From: Sorangium cellulosum
GTDB taxonomy: Bacteria > Myxococcota_A > Polyangia > Polyangiales > Polyangiaceae
Direction of reading: 5' to 3'
Assembly: GCF_002950945.1 (NCBI RefSeq)
Contig: NZ_CP012673.1
Span: 13,321,501 to 13,385,500, forward strand
DNA: 64,000 nucleotides
The stretch's first letter is position 1. Every line of letters begins with the position of its first letter. This document shows positions 63,536 to 64,000 of this stretch, in pieces. The notes beneath the pieces are model-generated. The model ran no database searches. It worked only from the letters and a program-made list of their open reading frames with translations, and was not told the DNA's origin. The position numbers and the translations under genes are program-made.

Positions 63536-64000
63536 TCAGCGCCGGAGCGCCGCGTAGAACGCGGCGCCGCGGCGCTGCACCCGGAGGAGGAGATCGCCGT
63601 CGCGCGCGGCCTCCTCGACCTGCGCGGAGGTCGGCGTGCGGCGCGCGTCGGCCTCGAGGATCACGTCGCCCGGGCGGATGCCCGCGCGCTCGGCGGGCGA
63701 GTCGCTCGCCACCGAGACCACACGGGCGACCGCGCGGCCGGCCGGGCGCCCGGTCGATCGTGCGGTCGATCGGGGGTCGGATTCCCCGGCGGCGTCGGCC
63801 TCGCCGCGCGGGGCCGGGGCGTCGCGCAGCGTCAGGCCGAGGCCCGGGTGCTGGCCGGGCGCGCGCTGCACCGGGAGCGCGGGCGGCGGAGGCTCGCTCC
63901 GCGCGGCGAGCGTCACCTGCGTCTGGTACCGCCGGCCGCCGCGCACGACCTCGAGGGCCAGCGTCTCCCCCGCGTTGTGCCGGAAGAGCTCGCGGAGGAC
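63536..64000 (-). CDS. C-terminal PDZ region of an HtrA/DegP-like serine protease (partial)
   Basis: 155 codons enter from the right edge; the start lies outside the window. The end of one PDZ domain is visible (VLRELFRHNAGETLALEVVR), followed by a Pro/Ala linker, and a second PDZ domain (VASDSPAERAGIRPGDVILEADARRTP, LLLRVQRRG). Two PDZ domains at the C-terminus are usual for DegP/HtrA periplasmic chaperone-proteases. The catalytic Ser domain is not in view, so other PDZ proteins remain possible. Confidence 0.75.
   Translation of the reverse strand, partial: VLRELFRHNAGETLALEVVRGGRRYQTQVTLAARSEPPPPALPVQRAPGQHPGLGLTLRDAPAPRGEADAAGESDPRSTARSTGRPAGRAVARVVSVASDSPAERAGIRPGDVILEADARRTPTSAQVEEAARDGDLLLRVQRRGAAFYAALRR

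Overview
The window is very GC-rich, with strong G/C preference at third codon positions, and looks like the chromosome of a large-genome soil myxobacterium of the Sorangium/Polyangium kind. Supporting traits are orphan two-component proteins, a Ser/Thr kinase with a zinc-ribbon head and a membrane tail, an MJ0042 zinc-ribbon/GYF protein with a TonB-like tail, thrombospondin-3/OmpA and DUF11 envelope proteins with a MYXO-CTERM-like tail, a 16-repeat WD40 protein, and a secreted GH6 cellulase. The genus is an inference; no rRNA is present.

Layout. 0-8 kb: aconitase, seryl-tRNA synthetase, a hybrid histidine kinase, an AttH/CrtC-like protein and a universal stress protein preceded by a 127-bp nested palindrome. 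8-16 kb: a chalcone-isomerase-like protein divergent from a VWA lipoprotein, a class V aminotransferase, a gene-poor 1.3 kb, then a ThDP enzyme followed by an M17-N-like protein. 16-25 kb: minus-strand signalling and regulation (hybrid kinase, TPR-like membrane protein, ParB-like protein, Lon-related protease, receiver protein), then a NarL-type regulator and a pentapeptide-repeat protein. 25-28.4 kb: alpha/beta hydrolase, exonuclease III, MepA-like endopeptidase, tRNA-Arg(TCG) and tRNA-Lys(CTT). 28.4-35 kb: a gene-poor, degraded-looking tract holding the WD40 protein, a copper-storage-like protein, an NHL-repeat lipoprotein and an element-like pair of 41-bp inverted repeats. 35-45 kb: Ser/Thr kinase, Hsp70-like protein, alpha/beta hydrolase lipoprotein, metallophosphoesterase, GH6 cellulase, LysR regulator, STAND-like ATPase and DsbA-like lipoprotein. 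45.8-49.4 kb: an Eco57I-type DNA methyltransferase with no recognisable partner nuclease, and a receiver protein. 50-60.6 kb: envelope and surface proteins (cysteine-repeat protein, Ig-like zinc-ribbon protein, MJ0042/GYF protein, DUF11 and OmpA proteins). 61-64 kb: HD hydrolase, small membrane protein, NamZ-like muramidase and the C-terminal end of an HtrA/DegP-like protease that runs off the window.

How the genes relate. Likely transcription units are serS-kinase-AttH (+), ThDP enzyme-M17-N (+), Lon-ParB-TPR (-), DsbA-ATPase (-, 4-nt overlap) and OmpA-DUF11 (-, 4-nt overlap). Two mobile-element fragments (IS630-like and Rpn-like), a possible IS21-like end and two large inverted-repeat structures mark the gene-poor tracts. 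No CRISPR array, prophage or complete known defence operon was recognised. The least explained items are the 127-bp palindrome, the 41-bp inverted-repeat pair, the orphan methyltransferase, and the zinc ribbon shared by the kinase and the Ig-like membrane protein.
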